Positions 1 to 8,517 of a DNA stretch of 64,000 nt are shown here, in pieces. The notes under the pieces are model-generated. The model did no database searches, was not told the DNA's origin, and saw nothing but the letters and a program-made list of their open reading frames with translations. The first letter of the stretch is position 1, and each line of letters starts with the position of its first letter. The DNA comes from Alphaproteobacteria bacterium. Lineage in GTDB: Bacteria > Pseudomonadota > Alphaproteobacteria > Elsterales > Elsteraceae. Both the position numbers and the translations under genes were made by a program. The stretch covers positions 1 through 64,000 of the forward strand of contig RDXE01000036.1 in NCBI GenBank assembly GCA_004292755.1, written 5' to 3'.

Positions 1-707
1 CAAAATCCCGCTGCTTCGACCCATTTCCGTTTCCCGACGCAACCGAGACACAGCGACATCGGATTGGCGAGATCGCTGAGCAATTGGACCAGCACCGCAA
101 GCAGGTCCTTGCCGACCATTCCGATCTAACCCTGACCGATCTGTACAATGTGCTGGAGATGATTCGGGCGGGCACACCCCCCACTGCACTGGCGCCGGAT
201 GAGCGGCGCGTCTTTGATGCTGGGTTGGTTCTGATCTTGAAAGAGCTTCACGATGCGCTGGACCAAGCGGTGGCTGATGCCTATGGCTGGCCGGTTGATT
301 TGGACGAGGAGGAGCTGCTTTACCGCATTGTCGCGCTGAACAAAGAACGAGTCCAGGAAGAGGCCAGGGGCTTGGTCCGATGGCTGCGACCAGAGTTTCA
401 AATCGAACGGTTCGGCGGTCCGAATGAGCGAAACAAATTGGCGCTGAGCGGTGCGGCCAAGAGCCTGGGCGATGATCCCAGCGGGCTTCCCGCCTTCCCT
501 GGTACAGAGGCAGAGCAAACCGCTCAAGTGATCTTTGCATTGACCGCGGCCAATGAACCTTTGACGGCATCAATCTTGGCGAAGCGATATAGATCCAACC
601 GCCGTGTTGAACCGACGATCACGGCGATTTTGGATGCGATCGCCCGGTTGGGCTATGTTACCGGCGATCATCGCAACGGCTTCCAACTCACCAAACGCGA
701 TGCGTGA
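1..707 (+). CDS. Class I SAM-dependent DNA methyltransferase, C-terminal part (cut by window start)
   Basis: The reading frame is open from the first base (codons begin at base 3), so this is the last ~234 residues of a longer gene. It begins with RCFDPFPFPD and continues through a helical stretch with LTLTDLYNVLE, then EEARGLVRWLRPEFQ. From memory these are features of the C-terminal (target-recognition and tail) part of large MmeI/YeeA-type restriction-modification adenine methyltransferases of about 900-1100 residues. The catalytic NPPY motif would lie upstream, outside the window. The last ~90 residues look like a small winged-helix-type tail. Such genes usually sit in defence loci, but everything downstream here is metabolic, so this gene would be the right-hand end of any such locus. 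The family call rests on pattern memory. Confidence 0.7.
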   Translation, partial: KSRCFDPFPFPDATETQRHRIGEIAEQLDQHRKQVLADHSDLTLTDLYNVLEMIRAGTPPTALAPDERRVFDAGLVLILKELHDALDQAVADAYGWPVDLDEEELLYRIVALNKERVQEEARGLVRWLRPEFQIERFGGPNERNKLALSGAAKSLGDDPSGLPAFPGTEAEQTAQVIFALTAANEPLTASILAKRYRSNRRVEPTITAILDAIARLGYVTGDHRNGFQLTKRDA

Positions 708-798
708 TGCGTCCACGGCGGGGCTGGGCATCGCCAGCCTCGCCGTGGACGGATGAACAACCCCTGGCCCACTCCCAACGCACCCTGGCGTACTTGGG

Positions 799-1809
799 CT
801 ACGCCCCGTCGCGATAGCGCAAGAGGGTGGTCATCAGGGCGGGGGGGATCGTCACGCCCTCGGCCTCGGCTTTGGCGCGTAAGGAGAGGCGCCGCGACCC
901 TGGCAGCCGGACGCCGGGCTCTGCCAGCATTGCGGTCAGGATGGTCTCCACCCGCTCCGCAAAGCGATTGGCGGACAGCGGGCCGGGGTTGATCAGCACC
1001 AGCAATTGGCCGATCCGCGGCGGTGGGCCGTCGGCGGTGAAGAAGGACGATGCCTCGAACCCGGCATTGGAGCCGGTGAGTGCCGCGGTGAGCAATTCGA
1101 CCATCAGCACCAGCGCTGCACCCTTGGCCCCGCCCATCGGCAGCATGGTGCCAGCGAGTGCGGCTTTGGCGTCCGTGGTGGGGTGACCCTCGGCATCCAG
1201 CGCCCAGCCTTCCGGGATGGCTTCGCCCTTCTGGGCCGCCACCATCACCTTGCCGCGTGCCACCAAAGACAGTGACAGATCAATCACCAGCGGCGGTTGA
1301 TCGCCCGCGCGCGGGCAGGCGAAGGCGATTGGGTTGGTGCCGAACAACGGCTTGGAGCCACCCCACGGCGCAATCGCACCGGGGCTGTTGGAGAACGCGA
1401 GGCCGATGGCGCCCTTGGCGGCGATCCGCTCCACGGCATAGCCCGCGGCGCCGAAATGGTGGGAATTGGCAATCGCAGCCGTCACCACTCCCGCGGTTGG
1501 CAGCATCGCCAGGGCCTCGGCAATTGCGCTATCCACGGCGGGAAAGGCAAAGCCATCGGCCGCGTCCACCCGCAGCGCGGCCGCTCCCACCCGCTCCACC
1601 TGCGGCACGGCGTGGCCTGCGACCTTGCCGCTGGCCACTTGGTCCGCATAGGCAGGCAGCCGCGACACCCCGTGGGAGGCAAGCCCGTCAGCATCAGCCG
1701 CCACCAACGCCGCGGCAACAGAGCGGGCAGCCGCCGGGGCGGTTCCCGCCCGCTCCAGCACCGCACTGGCGAGATCGGTAAGGTCGGCCAGAGAGATGGG
1801 CGCGCTCAT
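799..1809 (-). CDS. comC: Ldh/malate dehydrogenase-2 family oxidoreductase, probable (R)-sulfolactate dehydrogenase
   Basis: 336 residues of the NAD(P)-dependent Ldh family (ComC, YlbC, ureidoglycolate dehydrogenase). Seen: an N-terminal helical region with the SHGVSR element, the SHHFGAAGY segment carrying the catalytic His, the FGTNPIAFACP strand and a Gly-rich MGGAKGAALVLMVE loop. Its ATG overlaps the slcC stop by 4 bases (ATGA), so the two should be translationally coupled. In bacterial sulfolactate degradation, SlcC oxidises (S)-sulfolactate to sulfopyruvate and ComC reduces it to (R)-sulfolactate, the substrate of SuyAB. The specific assignment rests on this context; by sequence alone it could be another 2-hydroxyacid dehydrogenase of the family. 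Confidence 0.8.
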   Translation of the reverse strand: MSAPISLADLTDLASAVLERAGTAPAAARSVAAALVAADADGLASHGVSRLPAYADQVASGKVAGHAVPQVERVGAAALRVDAADGFAFPAVDSAIAEALAMLPTAGVVTAAIANSHHFGAAGYAVERIAAKGAIGLAFSNSPGAIAPWGGSKPLFGTNPIAFACPRAGDQPPLVIDLSLSLVARGKVMVAAQKGEAIPEGWALDAEGHPTTDAKAALAGTMLPMGGAKGAALVLMVELLTAALTGSNAGFEASSFFTADGPPPRIGQLLVLINPGPLSANRFAERVETILTAMLAEPGVRLPGSRRLSLRAKAEAEGVTIPPALMTTLLRYRDGA

Positions 1810-2729
1810 GCCAGGGCCTCCGCAATCTTGGCCGCGATCATGGTGCTGACCCGGACATTGGATTCCTCCGTCACACCGGCAATGTGCGGCGTGAGGATCA
1901 GGTTCGGCACACCCACCAGCGGGCCGCCACCTGGCAACGGCTCGGTTGCAAACACATCCAGCATGGCGCCGCCTAAGCGCTTGGCCCGCAGGGCGTCCGC
2001 CAGGGCTGCTTCGTCCACCACGCCGCCGCGCGCGGCGTTGATGAGAATGGTGGTCGACTTCATTGTCGCCAGACGCTCGGCATTGATCAGGTGGGTGGTT
2101 GCCTCGGTCAGGGGCACGTGCAGGCTCACGACATCGCTGGCTGCCAGCAGCGCCTCCAGCCCGACCAGCTGCGCGCCATGGGCCGCGAGGGCCGGGTCAT
2201 CGGGGCTGAGAAACGGGTCATAGGCCAGAATGGTCATGTCAAACGCCTGGGCCCGGCGGGCAACATGGCGCGCAATGGCGCCGAACCCAACCAGACCAAG
2301 GGTACGCTGAAAGCATTCTCGCCCCATCAGCCGGGTGCGCGGCCATGTGCCGTCGGCCACCTCTGCCGTGGCAAAGTAAGCCCCGCGCAGCAGCATCAGC
2401 GCGCCGACCATTACGTACTCAGCCACGGACACATCATTGGCGCCGGTGGCTGGAAACACGCCGACACCGCGGGCTGTGCAGGCCGCAACATCGATGTTGT
2501 CCAGTCCAACACCCAGGCGGCCAACGGCCACCAAGCGCTCGGCGGCAAGCAGCAAAGAGCCGCGAACCTGGGTGCGATTGCGCACAATCACTGCGCGGGC
2601 GTTGGCAACCTCGCGGAGCAGCCGCTCCGGCTGATCCACCAGCTTGGGGTCGTAGAGCGTGTCAAACCGCGCGGCAAGCTCTGCCACTGCAGCGTCATCC
2701 ATGAATTCCGTGATAACGACGTCCGCCAT
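1806..2729 (-). CDS. slcC: D-isomer-specific 2-hydroxyacid dehydrogenase, probable (S)-sulfolactate dehydrogenase
   Basis: 307 residues, usual for the SerA-like dehydrogenase fold. Visible landmarks are the NAD-binding LVGFGAIARHVARRA loop, the catalytic Arg in NAARGGVVDE, the acid in FATEPL and the catalytic His in TPHIAG. Placed between suyB and comC it fits SlcC, which oxidises (S)-sulfolactate to 3-sulfopyruvate with NAD. The start is the ATG at 2729, preceded by GGGAGG. The last bases overlap comC. A small out-of-frame ORF overlaps its first ~140 bases. Confidence 0.82.
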   Translation of the reverse strand: MADVVITEFMDDAAVAELAARFDTLYDPKLVDQPERLLREVANARAVIVRNRTQVRGSLLLAAERLVAVGRLGVGLDNIDVAACTARGVGVFPATGANDVSVAEYVMVGALMLLRGAYFATAEVADGTWPRTRLMGRECFQRTLGLVGFGAIARHVARRAQAFDMTILAYDPFLSPDDPALAAHGAQLVGLEALLAASDVVSLHVPLTEATTHLINAERLATMKSTTILINAARGGVVDEAALADALRAKRLGGAMLDVFATEPLPGGGPLVGVPNLILTPHIAGVTEESNVRVSTMIAAKIAEALA

Positions 2730-3031
2730 TGATTTTGTCCTCCCGGCCGCTCCAGCCGGCGAGGCCGGGTGGTGTCGCTGCTAAGGCGGGTTTCCACGTC
2801 GGTGATGCGCCGGTCAAGCTTGGTTTCGACAGCGTCGATCTTGCGATCCAGCGTTGCTTGCGTGGCCTCCAGCATGGCGCCGGTGACCCAGTCACCGATC
2901 ATCTCGCGCTGGACCATCGGTGCCATGGCGTTGCGCATGGCTTCGGCTTGGGCAGGTGCCTCGGCATCGCCCATGCCCCGCTGCTTGTGGTGTATGAGAG
3001 CATCAAAGAGGACTAAGACGCTCTCATACAC
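2588..3031 (-). CDS. Doubtful small ORF between suyB and slcC, overlapping slcC out of frame
   Basis: An open frame of up to 147 codons starts at a GTG 10 bases after the suyB stop and runs out of frame into slcC. The first ~85 codons (2770-3031) have G/C-rich third positions like real genes here and encode a helical protein ending in a heptad-like DRKIDAVETKLDRRITDVETRL stretch. After that the frame runs over the slcC ribosome-binding site, where it looks non-coding. No good Shine-Dalgarno precedes the GTG. It may be a small coiled-coil protein, or a remnant that lost its stop. I do not recognise a family. Confidence 0.35.
   Translation of the reverse strand: MYESVLVLFDALIHHKQRGMGDAEAPAQAEAMRNAMAPMVQREMIGDWVTGAMLEATQATLDRKIDAVETKLDRRITDVETRLSSDTTRPRRLERPGGQNQWRTSLSRNSWMTLQWQSLPRGLTRSTTPSWWISRSGCSARLPTPAQ
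2991..3030. promoter_or_regulatory. 10-bp perfect inverted repeat between suyB and slcC
   Basis: TGTATGAGAG (2991-3000) and CTCTCATACA (3021-3030) form a perfect inverted repeat around a 20-base loop, directly after the suyB stop. No T-run follows on either strand, so it is not a classic intrinsic terminator. It could be an mRNA-processing or stability hairpin setting suyB above slcC-comC expression, or a protein site. Confidence 0.4.
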
Positions 3032-3040
3032 ACGTTATGG

Positions 3041-4213
3041 TCAAGCGGAGCGGTACAGCTTGGTCAGCGAGAACTCGCGGTGGCCAAGGGCTTCGGCACA
3101 GGTGAAGCGACCGTTGCAGGTGCGCAGCATGATGTCGATCAGACGGTCGCCCGCTTCATCCAGGCTCATCTCGCGGCGCAGGATGCCGGAGACGTCGAGG
3201 TCGATGTGCTCTGGCATCAGACGCGCGGTGCGCGGGTTGGCGCTCAGCTTGATCACCGGCTCGATCGGGTTGCCGATCACATTGCCTTGACCGGTTGGGA
3301 ACAAGTGCACCACGGCGCCCGAGGCGGCTTGCAACGTCACGCACTCTGCCGCGGCAGAGGACGTGTCCATGAAGTAGAGCCCACGACCCGCCGACGGCAT
3401 CTCGGCCGGTTCCAGCACGTCGACGAACTGCGCCTTCTTGCCAATCTTCTGGAAATTGCCGAAGGCTTTTTCTTCAATGGTGGTCAGGCCACCAGCGATG
3501 TTGCCCTTGGTCGGCTGGCTTTCCGACAGGTCGTTGGTCTTGTTGGCGTTGATGAAGTCGTTATAGGCAGACCAGGTCTTCAAGAACTTCTCAGCCACGG
3601 CTGGGGTCTTGGCGCGCGTGGCGCAAACCTTTTCCGCACCCGTCAACTCCGACGTCTCACCAAAGCAGGTGGTGGCGCCCATCTCATCGACTTTGTCGAT
3701 CAGGTTGCCAACAGTTGGGCAGGAGGCAAGACCAGAGGTGGTATCGCTCTCGCCACACTTGGTGGAGATGTACAGTTCGTTCAACCAGCACTCTTCGCGC
3801 AGCTTTTCAGTGGCATCTTGCACGAATTGGTGGGCGCGGCGCGAGGCCATTTCGATACACTTCAGATCGCCGTTGCCCTCGATCCAGAAGCCTTCGACTT
3901 TCTTACCGGTCTTGGCGATGCCTTCAACCACGCGCCCGGTCCAGCCTGGCTCAATCCCGATCACGATCACAGAGTGAACGTTCGGATTGGCGCCGGTGCC
4001 GATCAAGGTGCGAAAGTGCAGATCCAAGTCCGCGCCAAACTGCAGGCGGCCATAGGCGTGTGGAATCGCCATGGTGCCCTTGATGTTGTTGGCAACAGCC
4101 TCACACGCCGCGTTGGAGAGGTCGTCCAACGGCAGAATCACAACGTGGTTGCGGATACCGACGGAGCCATTCTCACGCCGGTAACCCATGAAACGTGGGA
4201 TCGCAGCACCCAT
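3041..4213 (-). CDS. suyB: (2R)-sulfolactate sulfo-lyase, large (beta) subunit, UxaA C-terminal family
   Basis: 390 residues from the ATG at 4213. This start lies 2 bases after the suyA stop and has AGAGGTGG about 7 bases upstream; an in-frame GTG at 4222 would overlap suyA and has poorer spacing. The protein belongs to the altronate/galactarate dehydratase large-subunit family: [15 protein letters not shown] at the N-terminus, the cysteine-containing [17 protein letters not shown] segment and [18 protein letters not shown] near the C-terminus. With SuyA it cleaves (R)-sulfolactate to pyruvate and sulfite in the cytoplasm. The adjacent SuyA and the slcC-comC pair favour sulfolactate over altronate or galactarate. 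Confidence 0.88.
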   Translation of the reverse strand: MGAAIPRFMGYRRENGSVGIRNHVVILPLDDLSNAACEAVANNIKGTMAIPHAYGRLQFGADLDLHFRTLIGTGANPNVHSVIVIGIEPGWTGRVVEGIAKTGKKVEGFWIEGNGDLKCIEMASRRAHQFVQDATEKLREECWLNELYISTKCGESDTTSGLASCPTVGNLIDKVDEMGATTCFGETSELTGAEKVCATRAKTPAVAEKFLKTWSAYNDFINANKTNDLSESQPTKGNIAGGLTTIEEKAFGNFQKIGKKAQFVDVLEPAEMPSAGRGLYFMDTSSAAAECVTLQAASGAVVHLFPTGQGNVIGNPIEPVIKLSANPRTARLMPEHIDLDVSGILRREMSLDEAGDRLIDIMLRTCNGRFTCAEALGHREFSLTKLYRSA

Positions 4214-4215
4214 GA

Positions 4216-4500
4216 CTACCACCTCTTGGTCTTGATGTTATGAACATGGGCATGGTGACCCTTGCCGATGGCGGCGACAGCACGGCCGATGTCATGGCCA
4301 TACTTCAAGATCGTGTCGCCTTCCTTGATGTCGACCAGCGCAATCTTGTGCCCCAGTGGGATTGGATCGCGCGCGACGATGGTGATGGTGCCATCGGTGT
4401 CCATCAGCCAGCCGGTCAACTCTTGGCCAGCTTCGACACCTTCGACGGTGATCACCCCGACAGTGTCGGTGGTCTCGTGAACCAGGAAATGGGTGGTCAT
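4216..4500 (-). CDS. suyA: (2R)-sulfolactate sulfo-lyase, small (alpha) subunit, SAF domain
   Basis: 94 residues starting at the ATG 4500, preceded by GAGGGAGG; longer in-frame starts lack such a site. It is a stand-alone SAF/UxaA N-terminal domain with the pattern [18 protein letters not shown] and [17 protein letters not shown] near the end, as in SuyA and in the N-terminal part of altronate dehydratase. It is the first gene of the suyA-suyB-slcC-comC operon, whose promoter should lie in the 163 bases shared with the divergent DMT transporter. No regulator gene is adjacent. Confidence 0.88.
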   Translation of the reverse strand: MTTHFLVHETTDTVGVITVEGVEAGQELTGWLMDTDGTITIVARDPIPLGHKIALVDIKEGDTILKYGHDIGRAVAAIGKGHHAHVHNIKTKRW

Positions 4501-4663
4501 GCCTCCCTCTCTTGCTTGTTTGTGCTTGGTGGCCGAAGACCCTAGGCCCCGTGCCTGCGACCAGTCAACGCAAGCACTGCGCGGGACCGGCAATCTCTGC
4601 GCATGCGGGCGCTCGTCAAGCGCGCTGGACCTTCCAGGCGCTGCTGCCTAGGCTCGCGCGGCC

Positions 4664-5554
4664 ATGGGCTCCAGCATGTCTCCCCGTCTGTTCGCAGCCG
4701 CCATGATGATGGCGGCAAGCTTCTGTTACGCCTTGATGTCTGCGATCTCCCGGTCGTTGGGGCAGGAGGTGCCGACTGGCCAGATTGTGTTCTTTCGGGC
4801 CGCAGTTGCCGTGCTGCCTGTGGTGATATGGTTGTCTTGGCGTGGCCGTCTGAGGGGTTGGTGGCGGACCCGGCGTCCGATGGGGCATGCATGGCGCAGC
4901 CTGTTCGGAGGTGCCTCTCTGTTCTTGCACTTCGCAGCACTGGCCCTTGTGCCGCTAGCGGAAGTGTCGGCGATCAACTACCTCGTGCCGTTGATGATTG
5001 TTGCGCTTGCTGCCTTCGTGCTGAAGGAGCGGATTTGGGGCGCCCGTCTGGTCGCCGTGTTGGTGGGTCTGGCCGGTGCCGCACTGATCGTCGCCCCCAA
5101 GCTGGGCCAAGGTTTGCCGACGGGGGGCGAAGGGTTAGGGGTGCTTTTGGTGCTGTCCTCCACCATTCTCACAGCGGCCGCGATGATCCAGATCCGCCGC
5201 CTGTCAGAGACGGAGCAAACCGGCACCATCGTGTTGTATTTCAGCTTGACAGTGATGGTCGCCTCCCTAACCACCATCCCCTTTGGCTGGGTGATGACCA
5301 GTGCTGATCAATTGCTGCGATTGGTGGCGATTGGGTTGATTGGGGGCGTTGCCCAAATCTTGATGACGGAAAGCTATGCACGCGCCGATGCCAGCTTCAT
5401 CGCTCCCTTCGAATACACTGGCATTCTGTGGTCCATCAGCCTGGGCTTGATCCTATTCGCCGAGGTGCCCGCCTGGATTACCCTCGCCGGGGCGGCGATC
5501 GTGCTGGCGGCCAGCGCCAGCCTTGCCTGGAGTGAGCGGCGCAGCCACCGCTGA
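4664..5554 (+). CDS. DMT superfamily (EamA) transporter
   Basis: 296 residues with about ten hydrophobic segments in two EamA repeats. The second repeat ends with ITLAGAAIVLAASASLAW and then basic residues, the normal C-terminus. It begins at MGSSMSPRL; the ATG 12 bases later is equally possible. It is transcribed away from suyA across a short shared promoter region, so it could export something linked to sulfolactate use. Substrate prediction within EamA is unreliable, and sulfite export is normally assigned to TauE-type proteins. Confidence 0.8.
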   Translation: MGSSMSPRLFAAAMMMAASFCYALMSAISRSLGQEVPTGQIVFFRAAVAVLPVVIWLSWRGRLRGWWRTRRPMGHAWRSLFGGASLFLHFAALALVPLAEVSAINYLVPLMIVALAAFVLKERIWGARLVAVLVGLAGAALIVAPKLGQGLPTGGEGLGVLLVLSSTILTAAAMIQIRRLSETEQTGTIVLYFSLTVMVASLTTIPFGWVMTSADQLLRLVAIGLIGGVAQILMTESYARADASFIAPFEYTGILWSISLGLILFAEVPAWITLAGAAIVLAASASLAWSERRSHR

Positions 5555-5639
5555 TTGGCTGTGCGCCATTCCGCTGGACGCCGCCGCAGATTGCGTGGTC
5601 CGATCACGGAAGCCGGGGCGAACGGGGGGGGACCAATCG

Positions 5640-6743
5640 GTGGCGGCGCGGGCACCAGCAGGGATCGGCGATCCAGTTGCGTTGATTGAAACACCAGCGC
5701 TTGTGGTTGATCGGCCAACCTTTCTGCGGAATTTGCAGCGGATGGCGGCTGCCACCCAGGGTGTGCGCCTGCGGCCCCACGCCAAAACCCATCGCAGCGC
5801 CGATGTCGCCCTGGCGCAGATCGCCTTGGGCGCCGTTGGCGTGTGTTGCCAAACCGTTGGCGAGGCGGAAGCACTGGTCGCCGGTGGTGTGCCGGACGTG
5901 CTGGTCACCAACGAAGTGGTCAGTCCGGGCAAGCTTGCGCGGCTGTGTGGTCTGGCGCGGGTGGCGCGCGTTGGTGTGCTGGTCGATCATCCTGCTGCCG
6001 TGGACGATCTGGGCCGCGCCGCGCGCGCTGCTGGTGCTGAGGTCGGTGTGCTGGTGGAGATTGATGTCGGCCAGAACCGCTGTGGCGCAATCCCCGGCGA
6101 GCCTGCCGCCATGCTGGCGGAGCGGGTGGTAGCGACCGAGGGACTGCGGTTCGATGGGCTGCAGGCCTATCACGGCGCTGCCCAGCATCGGCGCACCCCG
6201 CAGGAACGCTCCCAAGCCATTGAAGCCGCAGCCCTGTCCGTGCGGCGTACCCAGGCGGCGCTTGCCACCCGTGGTCTGGTTGCCAGCGTGATCGGCGGCG
6301 CTGGCACTGGCACCTTTGCACTGGAAGCCGCAAGCGGGCTCTGGACGGAACTTCAGCCGGGCTCCTACGTGTTTATGGATGCGGACTATGCGGCCAACAC
6401 ATGGGCGCCGGAGTCTGTCCGCTTTGACCAAGCCCTGCATCTGGTCGCCACTGTGATCAGCGCGCCAACGCCGGAGCGGGCCGTACTGGACGCTGGCTTG
6501 AAGGCGGTGGCGACCGACAGCGGTGTGCCGCTGGTGGCGGGCCGGGACGGCTGGCAGGTTGACCGGCTTTCTGACGAACATGCGACCTGCCGGACCCCGG
6601 ACCAGGCCCGACCGGGTGAGCGTGTCCACCTGATCCCCGGCCATATCGACCCAACCGTCAACTTGCATGACTGGCTGGTGGTGGTGGAGGCTGGTCGTGT
6701 CGTGGCCCTGTGGCCCGTCACGGCCCGCGGCGCCAGTGCCTGA
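5640..6743 (+). CDS. DSD1/D-threonine aldolase-like PLP enzyme (alanine racemase N-terminal fold)
   Basis: About 367 residues from the GTG at 5640, which has an eight-G Shine-Dalgarno-like run in front. The upstream frame overlaps the previous gene and looks non-coding. The N-terminus IETPALVVDRPTFLRN and the LRPHAKTHRS segment (Lys for the PLP Schiff base) are characteristic of the D-threonine aldolase / D-serine dehydratase / D-threo-3-hydroxyaspartate dehydratase group. Near the end PGHIDPTVNLHD supplies the His and Asp that bind the metal in the C-terminal beta domain. Substrate is likely a beta-hydroxy-D-amino acid, but which one, and whether the reaction is aldol cleavage or dehydration, cannot be read from sequence. 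Confidence 0.82.
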   Translation: MAARAPAGIGDPVALIETPALVVDRPTFLRNLQRMAAATQGVRLRPHAKTHRSADVALAQIALGAVGVCCQTVGEAEALVAGGVPDVLVTNEVVSPGKLARLCGLARVARVGVLVDHPAAVDDLGRAARAAGAEVGVLVEIDVGQNRCGAIPGEPAAMLAERVVATEGLRFDGLQAYHGAAQHRRTPQERSQAIEAAALSVRRTQAALATRGLVASVIGGAGTGTFALEAASGLWTELQPGSYVFMDADYAANTWAPESVRFDQALHLVATVISAPTPERAVLDAGLKAVATDSGVPLVAGRDGWQVDRLSDEHATCRTPDQARPGERVHLIPGHIDPTVNLHDWLVVVEAGRVVALWPVTARGASA

Positions 6744-6785
6744 CCCGACCCCCGACACCCCCTTCCCTTGAGCGGAGACCCCCCG

Positions 6786-7451
6786 ATGCTATCGCTAGAC
6801 GTTGTCTCGGACGTCATCTGCCCGTGGTGCTTCATCGGCAAGCGCCGCTTGGAAGCTGCGCTCACCGACATTGATGAGGTGGATATGATTGGGCTGGCAT
6901 GGCGGCCATTCCAATTGAACCCAACCATGCCACCACAGGGTATGGACCGCGGTTCGTATCTGGCAGCGAAGTTTGGCACTGCCGAGCGCGCGGCCGACAC
7001 GTACGCCCATGTCTCCGCGGTTGGGGAGACAGTGGGCATCGCCTTCCAGTTTCATCGCATCCGGCGGACCCCCAACACGTTGGCGGCTCATCGCCTGATC
7101 CGCTTTGCCCAGCGCCTGCGCCGCCAGGATCCCGTGGTGGAGGCATTGTTTGCGGCGTACTTCCTGGATGGGCGCGACGTTGGCAGCGTTGAGGTGTTGA
7201 GTGAGGTGGCAACCGACGCTGGCCTCGACGGGGGTGCCGTCAAGGCCTATCTCAGCAGCCCCGAAGATGTGGATGCCGTGCTGGCCGATGATGATCGGGC
7301 ACGGCGGATGGGGGTGACCGGCGTGCCGTGCTTCATCATCGCCCGCACCTACGCGCTGGCTGGGGCGCAGGAACCTGACTTGCTGCGCGGCGCGATCATC
7401 GAAGCCGCCCGGCGCACGGCTGTCGAAACAACGTCAGAGGTCCGCCATTGA
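6786..7451 (+). CDS. FrnE-type DsbA family thioredoxin-fold oxidoreductase
   Basis: 221 residues starting at MLSLDVVSD, preceded by GGAG; an upstream TTG is less likely. CPWC at residues 12-15 is the redox motif and lies at the end of the first strand as in FrnE/HCCA isomerase-like DsbA proteins. The GVTGVPCFIIARTYALAGAQ segment holds the cis-Pro loop. There is no signal peptide, so it acts in the cytoplasm, as FrnE proteins do. It overlaps the next transporter gene by 4 bases and follows the PLP enzyme by 42 bases, suggesting a three-gene unit. Confidence 0.85.
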   Translation: MLSLDVVSDVICPWCFIGKRRLEAALTDIDEVDMIGLAWRPFQLNPTMPPQGMDRGSYLAAKFGTAERAADTYAHVSAVGETVGIAFQFHRIRRTPNTLAAHRLIRFAQRLRRQDPVVEALFAAYFLDGRDVGSVEVLSEVATDAGLDGGAVKAYLSSPEDVDAVLADDDRARRMGVTGVPCFIIARTYALAGAQEPDLLRGAIIEAARRTAVETTSEVRH

Positions 7452-8335
7452 AGGGCATGTCGTCCACAGCCATCGGATTCCTTGCTGCGGCAGGCGTGGT
7501 GGCGATTTGGTCTGGGTTCATTGTGATTTCGCGGGCCGGATTGGTCGGCACCGTGGCGCCACTTGATCTGGCCCTGCTGCGGTTCATCGTCGCGGCAGCC
7601 GTGTCGCTGCCGTTTTTGCTGATGACCGGCTGGCAGGGGATGGGGCTGCGGCAGGCTGGCTTAGGCCGGGCGCTGGTGCTGGCGCTGACCGCTGGGCTTG
7701 GGTTCGTGTTATTGGCGTTCCACGGCTTTGAGCGCGCCCCGGCCAATCATGGAGCCGTGATGCTGCCGGGGGTGCTGCCCCTGTGGATCGCGCTGCTCAC
7801 CTGGGTTGCACTGGGGGAGCGTCCAACGGGACTGCGGGCCCTGGGGTTGGTGTCCATCGCCGCAGGTGTGGTGCTGCTGGTCGGTGATAGCATTGGTGGC
7901 ACCCTGCGTCAGGCCGTGGGCGATGGGATGTTCCTTGGCGCCTCGTTCTCCTGGGCGATCTTCACATTGCTGGCCCGGCGTTGGCAGGTCCCGCCGATGC
8001 ACGCAGCCACAGTGGTGTCGGTTGGGTCGCTGTTGTTGTTCTTGCCGATCTATGCGGTGTTCGGCACGGGTGAGGTGTGGCGCCTGCCCTGGGGCGTGAT
8101 CCTGGGACAAGGGTTCTACCAGGGGGTGCTGGCGACCATCGCATCGGTGTTCTTGTTCACCAAAGCCGTGGCCGCATTGGGGGCTCAGCGGACCGCGATG
8201 GTGACAGCGGTGGTGCCCACCACGGCAACCCTGGCCGCGATTCCTGTGGTGGGCGACGTGCCCACAGGCCTTGCCGTGGTTGGCCTTGGCCTTGTGACGG
8301 CGGGAATGATCACGGCTGTGTTGCCGCAGCGGTAG
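7448..8335 (+). CDS. DMT superfamily (EamA) transporter
   Basis: 295 residues with ten predicted membrane segments and two EamA repeats. The TTG at 7448 overlaps the FrnE-like stop and has AGAGG at good spacing; the ATG at 7457 is an alternative. It is the second EamA protein within 4 kb and is only distantly similar to the first. Being coupled to the PLP enzyme and FrnE-like gene, it may export an amino acid or product of that pathway; this is inference only. Confidence 0.8.
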   Translation: MKGMSSTAIGFLAAAGVVAIWSGFIVISRAGLVGTVAPLDLALLRFIVAAAVSLPFLLMTGWQGMGLRQAGLGRALVLALTAGLGFVLLAFHGFERAPANHGAVMLPGVLPLWIALLTWVALGERPTGLRALGLVSIAAGVVLLVGDSIGGTLRQAVGDGMFLGASFSWAIFTLLARRWQVPPMHAATVVSVGSLLLFLPIYAVFGTGEVWRLPWGVILGQGFYQGVLATIASVFLFTKAVAALGAQRTAMVTAVVPTTATLAAIPVVGDVPTGLAVVGLGLVTAGMITAVLPQR

Positions 8336-8366
8336 CAGGATAATCGACACAAAAAGTCCTTCCCAA

Positions 8367-8517
8367 GCGGGGCTTCGCCTCGCTAGGGTACCACCCGGTT
8401 GAGGCAGGCTGTGCCTCCGTATCGGTTAACAGCCGCTCCCATCATCACCGCTTGGCCGTTGTCCGCCTGTTGCGAGCGTCGTTGCCGGTGATGTCCGCGT
8501 CGAAGCGGAGCTTCGAC
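8367..8517. other. Three small hairpins in the gap before the DUF4167 gene
   Basis: The 262-base gap 8336-8597 holds no convincing gene. It contains three inverted repeats: an imperfect one at about 8367-8383, a perfect 6-bp stem at 8401-8417 (GAGGCA/TGCCTC) and a perfect 8-bp stem at 8499-8517 (GTCGAAGC/GCTTCGAC, 3-base loop). The first and third share the core AAGCGGRGCTTCG. None is followed by a T-run. They may terminate the upstream unit or form a structured leader for the DUF4167 mRNA. Confidence 0.3.
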
